DNA of 64,000 bases from Hyphomicrobiales bacterium (GCA_900465685.1 UEGR01000003.1:548997-612996); one strand, 5' to 3'. Shown: positions 53,652-61,925, numbered from the stretch's first letter. Translations and numbers: made by a program. Notes: a model not told the origin generated them from the letters alone.

Positions 53652-55146
53652 TCGCGGCCTCTTTCAGTCCCTCTTGGGCGGGACTGGTTTCGACATGCTT
53701 GACGAGGCGGAAGTTGAACACTTTCAACCAGGAGAAATCGACTGACTCTCCGGCGGCCCTGCTCAACACAACCAGATCCATGGTACGGTCGATTGGCTCT
53801 TCGAGCATGAAGTTGATGTCGATGGGGCGATTGGGCGCCACTTCCGACCAGCCGCTGAACAGAACCTGCGAACGTCGCCTGTCCATGGAAGCCAGCGCGC
53901 CGATTTCTTCCTGCGCATCGGACGCCAGATTGACAAGCAGCAGACCGACCGCACAGGGCTGGCCTTCCGGATGATCAATCACAGCACGGGCTGAAATCCG
54001 CACGGTTCCCGGTGCAACCACGCGGCGGATAGCCGCCGCGGTGATGCCCTCTTCAAGCGGGTGGCAACCGATGGCGTCTTCATGCTCCAGAAAACGAACC
54101 GTCGGGAAATCCGGCGTGAGCGGCGTTACCGACACATTGGTGACGTTGCGCAGCAGCTCTATCGGCAGACGATAATCATCCACCTTGCGACCGTTAATCA
54201 TCGAGGTCGGCACGATGGCATTTGGCAGCGATGCCGGACGCACGCCCGGCAGACCGGTAAAGATTCTCAGTGCCAGCGGGCGCATGTCGAGATCGGCGTG
54301 CGGAATGCGGGCACGCGCAGCGTAGCGCTCATTGGCGATCACATTGCCCAGCGACAATTCCGGCGGAACACCGCCCGTCGCCGAAATACGCAGCCGCAAG
54401 GTGCGATGGCTGCCGTCGCAGGCTTTTGGGAGCGAGAAGAAATTCCACTCCGAATGCAGCGTGCCATAAGGCACCAGCCATTCGGCAATGCCCTCGCCAT
54501 TTTCGAGATAATCCAGCGTGACAATCAGCTGACCATTGCGGTTGGCGGGCAGATCGCGGAAATGCAGCGCAAAGCCCGACACGGCATAGCTCGAAACCGG
54601 AAAAAGCTGCTCGATTTCAGATTCGCGCAGCAGGCGCGCAAAGCCTTCATCCTTCGGGTCCACCAAAGGCGCGTGGCTGAATATCTCGGTCGACGAATCC
54701 CAATTGCGCGCATGAAAGGCATCTTCGATGGCGCGATAATTTTCGAACATCGTTTCGCGTTCGCGGCGCAGCATGGCAAGTTCCGCGTGCACCTTGCTGA
54801 CATGCCCGACAAGGCGGTCCAGACTGCTTTCCAGCAACTGGGTCACCAGCATGGGCACGGTTTCCGGCCCGGCCTCATCAACGCGCACGACCGGCACTTC
54901 CGGTATGGTGCGCATGCGATAAAGCTGCTGCAGGATCGTGTTCAGTTCGTGTGCGCCTTCATCAGAAGCGGCTACCGCAATGAGCGGAAATGTATTCGCC
55001 AGACGCAGACGCTTGCCGTCGCCTTCAACGAAAGCAGTCACGTCGCCCAGAGAAGTCGCTTCCAGCGCTTCACGATCACGCATCGAAGCAATGGCATAGC
55101 GGCGGTTCTTCCGCCCCGAGATCGCAGGAAGTGGTGTGCTCAACAT
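53641..55146 (-). CDS. Uncharacterised polysaccharide-locus protein (possibly DUF6212)
   Basis: The protein of about 501 residues starts MLSTPLPAISGRKNRRYAIA. The N-terminal 130 residues look alpha/beta, the region LVGHVSKVHAELAMLRRERETMFENYRAIEDAF (about 140-175) is a predicted coiled coil, and the remainder is beta-rich with lectin- or carbohydrate-binding-like repeats (FALHFRDLPANRNGQLIVTL, GTVRISARAVIDHPEGQ). I think it matches a domain of unknown function found in glycan loci, but I am not sure of the number. It is the first gene of the operon. The frame continues 26 codons upstream into the promoter region; ATG 55146 is preferred. Confidence 0.65.
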   Translation of the reverse strand: MLSTPLPAISGRKNRRYAIASMRDREALEATSLGDVTAFVEGDGKRLRLANTFPLIAVAASDEGAHELNTILQQLYRMRTIPEVPVVRVDEAGPETVPMLVTQLLESSLDRLVGHVSKVHAELAMLRRERETMFENYRAIEDAFHARNWDSSTEIFSHAPLVDPKDEGFARLLRESEIEQLFPVSSYAVSGFALHFRDLPANRNGQLIVTLDYLENGEGIAEWLVPYGTLHSEWNFFSLPKACDGSHRTLRLRISATGGVPPELSLGNVIANERYAARARIPHADLDMRPLALRIFTGLPGVRPASLPNAIVPTSMINGRKVDDYRLPIELLRNVTNVSVTPLTPDFPTVRFLEHEDAIGCHPLEEGITAAAIRRVVAPGTVRISARAVIDHPEGQPCAVGLLLVNLASDAQEEIGALASMDRRRSQVLFSGWSEVAPNRPIDINFMLEEPIDRTMDLVVLSRAAGESVDFSWLKVFNFRLVKHVETSPAQEGLKEAANVR

Positions 55147-55212
55147 AATCGTCCATTGTCTGATGGCCGATTGGGAGGTTCGGCCTACAAGTACAATGAG
55201 AAAATACAGACC

Positions 55213-55241
55213 ATGTATTGTCAACAGTGATATAGCGTCAA
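55213..55241 (-). promoter_or_regulatory. Possible promoter of the polysaccharide operon
   Basis: On the minus strand, TTGACG (55241-55236) and ATACAT (55218-55213) are spaced 17 nt, giving a predicted start near 55206, about 60 nt before the first gene. The 13-bp palindrome at 55280-55292 would then be centred near -80, a position more typical of an activator than of a repressor. Sequence match to sigma-70 elements is moderate. Confidence 0.35.
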
Positions 55242-55279
55242 CTATATGATAATATTGCGAATAATTGAAAATGGTTTAA

Positions 55280-55292
55280 TTCAAAATTTGAA
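55280..55292. promoter_or_regulatory. Palindrome site A upstream of the polysaccharide operon
   Basis: TTCAAAATTTGAA is the exact reverse complement of the 13-mer found at 57257-57269 and 60869-60881. It lies in the AT-rich 248-bp gap upstream of the operon that starts at 55146. A flanking AATTGAAAA (55263-55271) matches, in reverse, the TTTTCAATT flanks of the second site. Probably a binding site for the MarR regulator at 56661-57230. Confidence 0.7.
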
Positions 55293-55394
55293 ACAATATG
55301 CAGATATATTCACTATACCTCGTAAACACGCAGAATTGCGGGCTATTATATTATAATACAGGCACTTGAATGCCCGATTGTCGCCACATACTGC

Positions 55395-56615
55395 TCATCG
55401 GACATTCAATACTGCATCGATCAACGTTTTTTGCTGACGTAAACATTCCGACAACCGAAAGCGATTTTCGATGGTTCGCCGCGCCGCCGCCCGCATCTGG
55501 AGGCAGGCATCGGGGTCGGCGAGAACGTCCAGCACCGTTTGAGCCAGCACATCCGTGTCATAAAATGGAACAAGCAGGCCGTTCTGACCGGCGCGGATCA
55601 CCTCGCGCACTGGCGGCGTGTCGGAGCCGATGATCAGCGCGCCGCACGCCATTGCCTCGATCACCGACCAGGACAGCACGAACGGATAGGTCAGATAGAT
55701 ATGCGCCGTCGATATCTGGTAAAGCTTGCGCAAATCCGCATGCGGGATGGAGCCCAGAAACACCACCCTGTCGGGCGGCAGCTCGTGATCGCGCAAAAGA
55801 TGCTCCCGCCAGGACCCGCCACCGGGTGGAGGCGTGCCATAACTGACACCGTCTCCGCCGACGAAGACGAAGATGGCATCCTTGTTCTGGCGGATGACTT
55901 TCGCCGCCGTTTCCAGCACTTGCGGAAAGCCCCGATAGGGTTCGAGATCGCGCGCCACAAAGGTGATCACGCGCGATTCTCCAGCCTTCAAAACACGACC
56001 ATCCGGCAGCTGTAAGGATGCGTGACGGTCCGGATAGAAAACCTTCGTGTCGACGCCCTCATGCACGACGGCGATGCGATTCTGCGCCGCCTTCGGATAA
56101 AGGCTCTTCTGCCAGTGTGTTGGACTAAAACCGCCATCCATGCTTTCGAGCGTTACGAGCTGCGCCATATTTCTAAGCCGCAGTCGCTTACGCATCTCAA
56201 CATCAGGCTTGTCATCGGGCGCAAAGCCGACATCCGCACCATGCGCCCGATAGAAAAATTCGCAATAGCCAAGCGCCGGCGTCGAGGGCAGCACGTCCTT
56301 GACGAACATCATGCTGCCCCAGCCGATATGACCTATGACTATGTCCGGCGGTTGACCGTGCCGCGCCATCGATTCAAGCGTTTCGGCGACACGGTAACCG
56401 ATCCGGGTATGATGATCCGGAACCTCGAGATATCTGGCCATCGCACCATCGGTGCGAGGACCAGATTCAACTCTGTGGCGAATGACACGGACCGCAGGGA
56501 GGCGACGGTCCACCGTCTCGCAAATCAGGCTTACATCATGTCCGCTTTCAGCCAGATGCCCGGCCAAAGCAGCGAACTGCCCAAATCCACGTCTGTGCAC
56601 AAAAGCTATATGCAT
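55395..56615 (-). CDS. Glycosyltransferase family 4
   Basis: The 406-residue GT-B transferase starts MHIAFVHRRGFGQFAALAGH. The donor-binding half has VITFVARDLEPYRGFPQVLE, FLGSIPHADLRKLYQISTAHIYLTYPF and the E-x7-E region SVIEAMACGALIIGSDTPPVREVI. The N-terminal half carries HIGWGSMMFVKDVLP. It lies 45 nt downstream of the MarR gene on the same strand, so the two are likely co-transcribed. The sugar and linkage are unknown. Confidence 0.88.
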   Translation of the reverse strand: MHIAFVHRRGFGQFAALAGHLAESGHDVSLICETVDRRLPAVRVIRHRVESGPRTDGAMARYLEVPDHHTRIGYRVAETLESMARHGQPPDIVIGHIGWGSMMFVKDVLPSTPALGYCEFFYRAHGADVGFAPDDKPDVEMRKRLRLRNMAQLVTLESMDGGFSPTHWQKSLYPKAAQNRIAVVHEGVDTKVFYPDRHASLQLPDGRVLKAGESRVITFVARDLEPYRGFPQVLETAAKVIRQNKDAIFVFVGGDGVSYGTPPPGGGSWREHLLRDHELPPDRVVFLGSIPHADLRKLYQISTAHIYLTYPFVLSWSVIEAMACGALIIGSDTPPVREVIRAGQNGLLVPFYDTDVLAQTVLDVLADPDACLQMRAAARRTIENRFRLSECLRQQKTLIDAVLNVR

Positions 56616-56660
56616 GTCACAAAACGTGTAGGTTTTTTGGTCGATATTCGTCGATCAACA

Positions 56661-57230
56661 TCAAATGCCGTACCGTGCGGCGTTGCCCCACAGCAATTCC
56701 AGCCTGTGTAAAGTCTGGTATGCGATTTCGAGATTTCGAAGATCATCGTCATCGCGAGCAAGGATATGATGATAGTCCCTGCTGGCGTTTCTCAGGTTCA
56801 GACAAAGGCGTTCGCCCTTGTCTGTCAGACGAATGCGTGCCGACCGCTTGTCTCGCTGCGAGGCAACACGATCAACATAACCGCCATCGGTAAGCTGTTT
56901 TAAATAATAGGAAATGTTGGACCCGACATAGTGCCCGCGATCCAGTAGTTCACCCACAGTGAGCTCGACATCGCCAATCGCCATCAGAACAAGCGTCTGT
57001 GCCGGGCCAATGTCCTCTACCCCCAACTTGGTCAGCTCCGTCTTCAGGAGGCTCACAAAGCGGCGGTTCACTCGTTCAATCATCCGGGCCAGTTCGAAAT
57101 GAGTAACTACGACTGTATGGACCGGGTTTCTGCGTTCCTGTTTCTCGGCGGTTACTTCAGGAAAATCAACGGATGAGTATCCGTCAATTGATGTTTCGAC
57201 TTCCACTCCCTCGTGCAGAAGTTTTTGCAT
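56661..57230 (-). CDS. MarR-family regulator of the glycan/secretion locus (ExpG/WggR-like)
   Basis: This 189-residue winged-helix regulator has a 45-residue N-terminal extension. A dimer helix follows (THFELARMIERVNRRFVSLL), then the DNA-binding segment TVGELLDRGHYVGSNISYYLKQLTDGGY (about 96-123) and wing ASQRDKRSARIRLTDKG. Length and the N-S-Y-Y-L-K recognition helix recall the MarR proteins controlling rhizobial exopolysaccharide, notably ExpG/WggR of Sinorhizobium galactoglucan synthesis; similarity is by memory, not computed. GGAGAGTAAAAG precedes the ATG. Its own promoter contains one of three identical 13-bp palindromes, supporting autoregulation and control of the locus. Confidence 0.82.
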   Translation of the reverse strand: MQKLLHEGVEVETSIDGYSSVDFPEVTAEKQERRNPVHTVVVTHFELARMIERVNRRFVSLLKTELTKLGVEDIGPAQTLVLMAIGDVELTVGELLDRGHYVGSNISYYLKQLTDGGYVDRVASQRDKRSARIRLTDKGERLCLNLRNASRDYHHILARDDDDLRNLEIAYQTLHRLELLWGNAARYGI

Positions 57231-57256
57231 CTTTTACTCTCCATTTTCAATTTTAC

Positions 57257-57269
57257 TTCAAATTTTGAA
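57257..57269. promoter_or_regulatory. Palindrome site B in the MarR/type I secretion divergent promoter
   Basis: TTCAAATTTTGAA, extended to 15 bp as CTTCAAATTTTGAAG (57256-57270), is framed symmetrically by TTTTCAATT at 57244-57252 and 57274-57282. It lies 27 nt upstream of the MarR start and about 160 nt upstream of the secretion ABC gene. On the minus strand, TTGAAA and TAAAAT flank it with a 19-nt spacer, so a bound protein would cover that putative promoter. Confidence 0.7.
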
Positions 57270-57428
57270 GAAATTTTCAATTAGATTTTCTTGTCTCCTT
57301 TCGCATTTCCCCGCCGTAATAACTTTTTTCCGTCACATTCTAAGCGGTATTACTTGAATAATACTGATAGATGGGTGACTCTCTTTAGGGATATCCACGA
57401 CCTGTGACCATACCAAGGCAGACCGCGT

Positions 57429-59204
57429 ATGAACGATACTGGCCAAAAGAACCTAAATGGCAAGAGCCCCGCCGGCAAAAAAGCCACCGATGAAGTGGGG
57501 ATTTCGCCGAAAAGCCTAATTTACAGGGCCCGGCGCGTCTTCCTGTCGGGACTGCTTTATGCGGTGCTTTTGAGTGCCTGTATCAATTTGCTACAACTGA
57601 CCGTACCGCTCTACATGTTGCAGGTTCATGACCGCGTCCTGAACAGCCGCAGTCTCGACACGCTGACCATGCTGACGATTCTCGCTGTCGGAGCGATGAT
57701 TGTTTTCGGCGTTCTGGAGTTCATCCGGGCGCTATCATTTCAGGCCATGGGCACCGCGCTGGTGCGCCGTCTTAACCTGGCCGTGTTGACCGCCGCCGTT
57801 CAGGCCTCGGTCGATCAGGGGCTGCCGAAAGCGACGCAGACCCTGCGCGACCTGACAGAACTGCGCGGCTTTCTGACCTCACCCGCCATCAATGCGCCGC
57901 TTGATGCGGCATGGTCGCCGATCTTTCTCGGCGTATTATTTCTGCTGCATCCGATGCTCGGTGTTATCGGCGTCATTGCGGTCGTCATTCTGGTTGCCTG
58001 CGGCCTGTTGACCGACCTCCTGACCCGCAATCTCATTCAGGAAGCCAATCAGGCCAATATCGAAGCGGTGACCAAAATCGGCAGCAGCCTGCGCCATGCC
58101 GAAGTCATCGAAGCCATGGGCATGCTGCCTGCCCTCGCCCGTCGCTGGCGCACCGTGCAGATGCAGGCGCTTGAGGTTCTCGACCTTGGCGGCACCCGCG
58201 TCAAAGCCCTGTCGTCTATTGCGCGCACGGCGCGTTTTATCATCCAGATTGCATCGCTCGGCATCGGTACGCTGCTTGCCATGCAGCAGGAAATCTCGCC
58301 CGGCGCGATGATCGCGACCAGTATCATCATCGGTCGCCTGCTGATGCCATTCGACCGCATCGTGGAGAACTGGCGTCAATGGGTCAGCGCGATAGCGAGC
58401 TGGAAGCGTGTTCAGTCTCTGCTGTCCGAAAACCTTGCCGTGCGCCAGACCATGCCGACCCCGCGCCCCAATGGCGATCTGGTTATCGACAAGCTGATTT
58501 ATGCTGCTCCCGGCGTGGAAGTTCCAATCATCAAGGGCATTTCCTTCTCGATTTCGCCCGGTGAAGTGCTCGGCGTTGTCGGCCCCTCGGCGGCAGGTAA
58601 ATCCACGCTTGCGCGCCTGCTGATCGGCATCGTCAAGCCCACCTCAGGCGGCGTCTTCCTCGACGGCAATAATGTCTATCTCTGGGAGCGCGGCTCGTTT
58701 GGTGAAATCGCCGGTTACCTGCCGCAGTCGGTCTCGCTGCTCGACGGGACTATCAAGGACAATATTGCGCGCATGGGCGACAGCGATCCGCACCGCGTGC
58801 TGGAAGCGGCGCGCCTTGCCGACGTGCATGAAATGATCGGGCGCATGCCGCTCGGTTACGACACACCGGTCGGCGACGGACGGCTGACGCTTTCGGGCGG
58901 CCAGCGCCAGCGCATCGGGCTTGCGCGCTGCCTCTATAATCGCCCGCGCCTGATCGTACTCGACGAACCCAATTCCAATCTCGATGCCATCGGCGAACGC
59001 GCCCTGATGCGCGCCATCGAACACGCACGCGATGATGGCGCCATCGTCATCATGATCGCACATCGCCCAACTATCATGCAGGTTGCCGACAAGCTGCTGG
59101 TGCTTGAAAACGGCCGCATCACGCAATTCGGTCCGCGCACCGACGTTGTGGCGTCGCTGACGCCGGGCAACAATAATCCGCAGGCAGGAGCCGTGAACTC
59201 ATGA
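57429..59204 (+). CDS. Type I secretion ABC transporter (permease/ATPase, PrtD/ExpD1-like)
   Basis: This 591-residue inner-membrane exporter of a type I secretion system has a soluble, lysine-rich N-terminus of about 35 residues without a C39 peptidase domain. The transmembrane domain (about 45-335) contains LLQLTVPLYMLQVHDRVLNSRSLDTL, the hallmark of PrtD-type exporters. The ATPase has GPSAAGKSTLARLLIG (about 384), LSGGQRQRIGLARCLYNRP (about 487) and LIVLDEPNSNLDA. Its stop overlaps the adaptor gene (ATGA). The RTX protein encoded downstream is the obvious substrate. An outer-membrane TolC-like partner is not in the window. Confidence 0.93.
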   Translation: MNDTGQKNLNGKSPAGKKATDEVGISPKSLIYRARRVFLSGLLYAVLLSACINLLQLTVPLYMLQVHDRVLNSRSLDTLTMLTILAVGAMIVFGVLEFIRALSFQAMGTALVRRLNLAVLTAAVQASVDQGLPKATQTLRDLTELRGFLTSPAINAPLDAAWSPIFLGVLFLLHPMLGVIGVIAVVILVACGLLTDLLTRNLIQEANQANIEAVTKIGSSLRHAEVIEAMGMLPALARRWRTVQMQALEVLDLGGTRVKALSSIARTARFIIQIASLGIGTLLAMQQEISPGAMIATSIIIGRLLMPFDRIVENWRQWVSAIASWKRVQSLLSENLAVRQTMPTPRPNGDLVIDKLIYAAPGVEVPIIKGISFSISPGEVLGVVGPSAAGKSTLARLLIGIVKPTSGGVFLDGNNVYLWERGSFGEIAGYLPQSVSLLDGTIKDNIARMGDSDPHRVLEAARLADVHEMIGRMPLGYDTPVGDGRLTLSGGQRQRIGLARCLYNRPRLIVLDEPNSNLDAIGERALMRAIEHARDDGAIVIMIAHRPTIMQVADKLLVLENGRITQFGPRTDVVASLTPGNNNPQAGAVNS

Positions 59205-60616
59205 CCGGAAAATCCGTCATTCCCCGCCGCGTTTCGAATCTGCTCGCGCCGCGTGCAGAATCATCCGACCACAAGGCGCTCACCCGCTTCGGCAGCGTCA
59301 AACCAGAATGGGCTTATGATCTGGAGCGCGAAGACAACCAGTCTCCGCTGCGCCGCCTGATCATCGCCGGACTGGCCACCATTGGTGTTGCCTTTGGCGG
59401 CTTCTTCGCCTGGGCCTATTCCGCTGAACTTGGTAGTGCCGCCGTTGCCAATGGAACCGTCATCGTCGATTCGAAACGCAAGACCATCAGCCATCTGGAA
59501 GGCGGCATCCTCGACCGGCTGCTGGTGCAGGAAGGCGATCTGGTCAAGGTCGGTCAACCGCTTCTCCGTCTCGATGCCACCAAGGCGCGCTCGCAACTGC
59601 AATCGCTTGAAAGCCGCCGGATCGGCCTGATCGCCAAACTGGCGCGTCTGAGAGCGGAACAGGCTGGCGAACACCAAATCACCTTCCCGGATAAATTCGA
59701 GGAAGGCGGCGAGAATGCAAAAAATGCCATTCGCGCCGAGCAGATATTCTTCGAGAAGCGACAGACGCAAAAGCGAAGCAAGATCGACATTCAGCAGAAA
59801 ACCATCGAGCAATATACCGAGCAGGCCAAGGCCTCCACGGCACAGATCGCTGCGACCGACCGCCAGATCGCATTGATCGAAGAGCAGCGCAAGGCAATCG
59901 CCAGCCTTGTCGAGAAAGGCTTTGCTCAGAAATCCAAACTGACCGAAATCGAGACCCGGCTAAGCCAGCTTGCGGGTGATCGCGGCGAATATACCGGTGA
60001 CAAGGCCAAGGCCGAGCAGGCCAAGGCGGGCGCAGAATTCGCCCTGTCCGGCATTGAAAGCGACCTCCAATCAGAAATCGCCGGTGAGATCACCACCAGT
60101 CAGGTTGAGCTTTCCGACGCGGAAGAACAGATCATCGCCGCGAAAGACGTGATGCGCCGCGTTGAGGTGCTTGCTCCACAGGAAGGCATCATCGCCAATA
60201 TTCGCCTGCGCACACCGGGTGGTGTCATCTCCCCCGCCGAAGCTATCATGGATATCGTTCCTGAAAACGAGCCGCTTGTGGTGGAAATGAAAGTCAGCCC
60301 CAACGATATCGACAGTGTCGCAGTTGGGTCGAATGCGCAGATCAAGCTGACTGCCTATAATCAGCGCTCCATGGCGCCTTTCGACGGCAAACTGACCTAT
60401 ATCGCCGCCGACCAGACCATCGATGACAAGACCAACACGGCCTATTTCGTAGCCCGTGCCGAAATAAATCCGGATTCGCTTGCCGCCAATCCAACGGCCC
60501 GTATGTATCCGGGCATGCCTGCGGAAGTCATCATCGTGCATAAGGAACGTCGCGCGATCGACTATATCGTTTCGCCGATCACCGACAGCCTAAACCGCGC
60601 CTTCCGTGAAGATTAG
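59201..60616 (+). CDS. HlyD-family type I secretion periplasmic adaptor (ExpD2-like)
   Basis: The 471-residue membrane fusion protein bridges the ABC exporter and the outer-membrane channel. One transmembrane helix lies at about 51-70 (RLIIAGLATIGVAFGGFFAW). A biotinyl-lipoyl half follows (GTVIVDSKRKTISHLEGGILDRLLV), then a long coiled-coil hairpin of about 140-300 residues rich in Q, K and E. The beta-barrel region has VLAPQEGIIANIRLRTPGGVI and PGMPAEVIIVHKERRAIDYI near the C-terminus. The start ATG overlaps the ABC gene stop. A palindromic hairpin follows directly. Confidence 0.93.
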   Translation: MTGKSVIPRRVSNLLAPRAESSDHKALTRFGSVKPEWAYDLEREDNQSPLRRLIIAGLATIGVAFGGFFAWAYSAELGSAAVANGTVIVDSKRKTISHLEGGILDRLLVQEGDLVKVGQPLLRLDATKARSQLQSLESRRIGLIAKLARLRAEQAGEHQITFPDKFEEGGENAKNAIRAEQIFFEKRQTQKRSKIDIQQKTIEQYTEQAKASTAQIAATDRQIALIEEQRKAIASLVEKGFAQKSKLTEIETRLSQLAGDRGEYTGDKAKAEQAKAGAEFALSGIESDLQSEIAGEITTSQVELSDAEEQIIAAKDVMRRVEVLAPQEGIIANIRLRTPGGVISPAEAIMDIVPENEPLVVEMKVSPNDIDSVAVGSNAQIKLTAYNQRSMAPFDGKLTYIAADQTIDDKTNTAYFVARAEINPDSLAANPTARMYPGMPAEVIIVHKERRAIDYIVSPITDSLNRAFRED

Positions 60617-60619
60617 AAC

Positions 60620-60647
60620 CTGGTCGCTCGAAGTTTCGAGCGACCAG
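60620..60647 (+). terminator. Perfect inverted repeat after the HlyD gene
   Basis: CTGGTCGCTCGAA (60620-60632) pairs with TTCGAGCGACCAG (60635-60647), a 13-bp stem with a 2-nt centre, 3 nt after the stop codon. No T-run follows, so it is either a Rho-independent terminator of poor quality, an mRNA-protecting stem, or a DNA binding site. Confidence 0.5.
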
Positions 60648-60795
60648 CAAGCAAGATGTTCCAGAATGGAATTGCCTGGGTTTCTTCCCTGACTGAATCT
60701 GGTTCTGGGGAGATTCAAGCTTGGATTTCCATTCGCCGGAGAACGGCGTTTCGCAGTATTCCCTAAAGAAAGATCAGTTTTTCGCATTTTTGAGG

Positions 60796-60823
60796 CGCCG
60801 CGCATTAAAAACGATGCGCGGCG
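60796..60823. other. GC-rich stem-loop in the RTX upstream region
   Basis: CGCCGCGCAT (60796-60805) and ATGCGCGGCG (60814-60823) form a 10-bp stem with an 8-nt A-rich loop, embedded in otherwise AT-rich DNA. T-runs are absent on either side of the stem except for GTTTTTA in the loop on the minus strand. It could end transcription from the secretion operon or structure a leader. Confidence 0.4.
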
Positions 60824-60868
60824 TCATCGCTTTGAAAAATAGGCATTTTCTTGACAATTACGTGACGT

Positions 60869-60881
60869 TTCAAATTTTGAA
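60869..60881. promoter_or_regulatory. Palindrome site C upstream of the RTX gene
   Basis: TTCAAATTTTGAA is identical to site B, inside GTTTCAAATTTTGAAGC. A TTGACA hexamer (60851-60856) lies 12 nt upstream, so the palindrome would fall across the spacer and -10 region of a promoter using that -35. Identity to the other two sites is exact over 13 bp, allowing for orientation at site A. Confidence 0.7.
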
Positions 60882-61115
60882 GCAATTTGCGCTTAAATAT
60901 AATCCAAATATAAATTATTATTGATACAAAAGTAATTTCAAAAGAAGTTCACTAAATCGGAATATAAATTTTTCGTAATAAATTGTTACACGCTATTCTT
61001 ATAATTATACCATTTTCCAATGTTGTATTTATCTAAGATACGTATCAGACTACTACGAGCATAATGGTCGGAGCATTCCGGCTTGTGAAACCCAACGGAA
61101 CACAAGGAGAAGCAG

Positions 61116-61775
61116 ATGGCCACTCTAGAAGGCGGCGCCTACGACGACGTGTTGTTCGGCTCCCGCTTTGACGATTTCATCCGTGCCCATGGCGGTGATG
61201 ATCTCGTCTTCGGAGGGGATGGCAATGACACCATCTTCGGTGGGAATGGCAGCGACATTCTTTTCGGCGGTACAGGCGATGACGTCCTGTTCGGCGAGAA
61301 TGGCAATGACATTCTTTACGGCAATGAAGGAAACGACATCCTGAGCGGCGGCAATGGCAGCGACGTGCTGTTTGGCGGCAATGGAGATGACATTCTCCAG
61401 GGCGGCAACGGCAATGACCTGCTCTATGGCGGCGCTCACAACGATATCCTGTATGGCGGCAACGGTAACGACATCCTTGATGGCGGCGCCGGTGACGACA
61501 TCCTTATCGGTGGTAACGGGAGCGATACGTTCCTCTTCAATGGTGGCGGCGGAAACGACGTCATTCTCGACTTCAATCCTGGCGAGGATATCCTTCAGAT
61601 TCAGAAGGGCATCAATGGCCTCGACATTTCGTCCGCGGACGATCTTGCCGATCGCGTCACGCAGGTTGGTGGCAATGTCGTTGTCGATCTCGGCAATGGC
61701 GACACCGTTACCCTCGTGAACACCAGTGCCGACGACGTACAGTCGCATCCCGACCAGTACTTCACTGTTCACTGA
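61116..61775 (+). CDS. RTX calcium-binding secreted protein (ExpE1/WgeA-like)
   Basis: The 219-residue acidic protein starts MATLEGGAYDDVLFGSRFDD. About twelve consecutive glycine/aspartate nonapeptides of the form GGxGxDxLx run from roughly residue 33 to 142 and should fold as a calcium-bound parallel beta roll. A C-terminal non-repeat region of about 75 residues ends DPDQYFTVH-like (HPDQYFTVH) and is the likely type I secretion signal. It has no Sec signal. ACAAGGAGAAGCAG precedes the ATG. The secretion ABC and HlyD genes lie just upstream. Small RTX proteins linked to polysaccharide, such as Sinorhizobium ExpE1, act in the matrix or surface spreading; here that is inference. Confidence 0.9.
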   Translation: MATLEGGAYDDVLFGSRFDDFIRAHGGDDLVFGGDGNDTIFGGNGSDILFGGTGDDVLFGENGNDILYGNEGNDILSGGNGSDVLFGGNGDDILQGGNGNDLLYGGAHNDILYGGNGNDILDGGAGDDILIGGNGSDTFLFNGGGGNDVILDFNPGEDILQIQKGINGLDISSADDLADRVTQVGGNVVVDLGNGDTVTLVNTSADDVQSHPDQYFTVH

Positions 61776-61790
61776 TTGAACCAATAATGG

Positions 61791-61829
61791 CGTGCCCGGC
61801 AGCCTCCCGCCGGGCACGTTTTTGATTTT
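61791..61829 (+). terminator. Intrinsic terminator after the RTX gene
   Basis: CGTGCCCGGC (61791-61800) pairs with GCCGGGCACG (61809-61818), 10 bp, followed by TTTTTGATTTT. This isolates the abundant small transcript from the glycosyltransferase gene behind it. Confidence 0.94.
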
Positions 61830-61830
61830 G

Positions 61831-61876
61831 AAGCGTATTCCGAAAAGTGACTGCCAGTTTTCGGATCAGAATGCGG
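61831..61876. repeat. Dispersed intergenic repeat, copy 2
   Basis: AAGCGTATTCCGAAAAGTGA is followed by an imperfect inverted arm (CCAGTTTTCGGATCAGAATG). It resembles copy 1 at 22961-23019 in the order and spacing of its arms but differs in sequence detail. It lies between the RTX terminator and the start of the large glycosyltransferase. Confidence 0.5.
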
Positions 61877-61925
61877 GCTCTTTGTTGATTTTCCTGCATC
61901 CGACAAGAATGAAAGGGTATTCGCA

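Larger units (their letters stand above)
60617..61115. other. Long upstream region of the RTX gene
   Basis: This 499-bp non-coding region between the HlyD and RTX genes holds a perfect hairpin at 60620-60647, a second hairpin at 60796-60823 and palindrome site C at 60869-60881. The rest, 60882-61070, is an AT-rich stretch with no coding frame. A plus-strand frame 60721-60924 exists, but it crosses site C, lacks a ribosome binding site and is very probably not translated. The distance from site C to the gene suggests a long 5' untranslated leader or a distant promoter. Confidence 0.65.

Noticed and set aside
60721-60924. Possible 67-residue plus-strand gene before the RTX gene
   Set aside because: Crosses the strong hairpin and palindrome site C, and lacks a ribosome binding site.
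61200-61545. Tandem DNA repeats considered as a CRISPR-like array
   Set aside because: The repeats are in-frame 27-bp units coding RTX nonapeptides, with no unique spacers and no cas genes.
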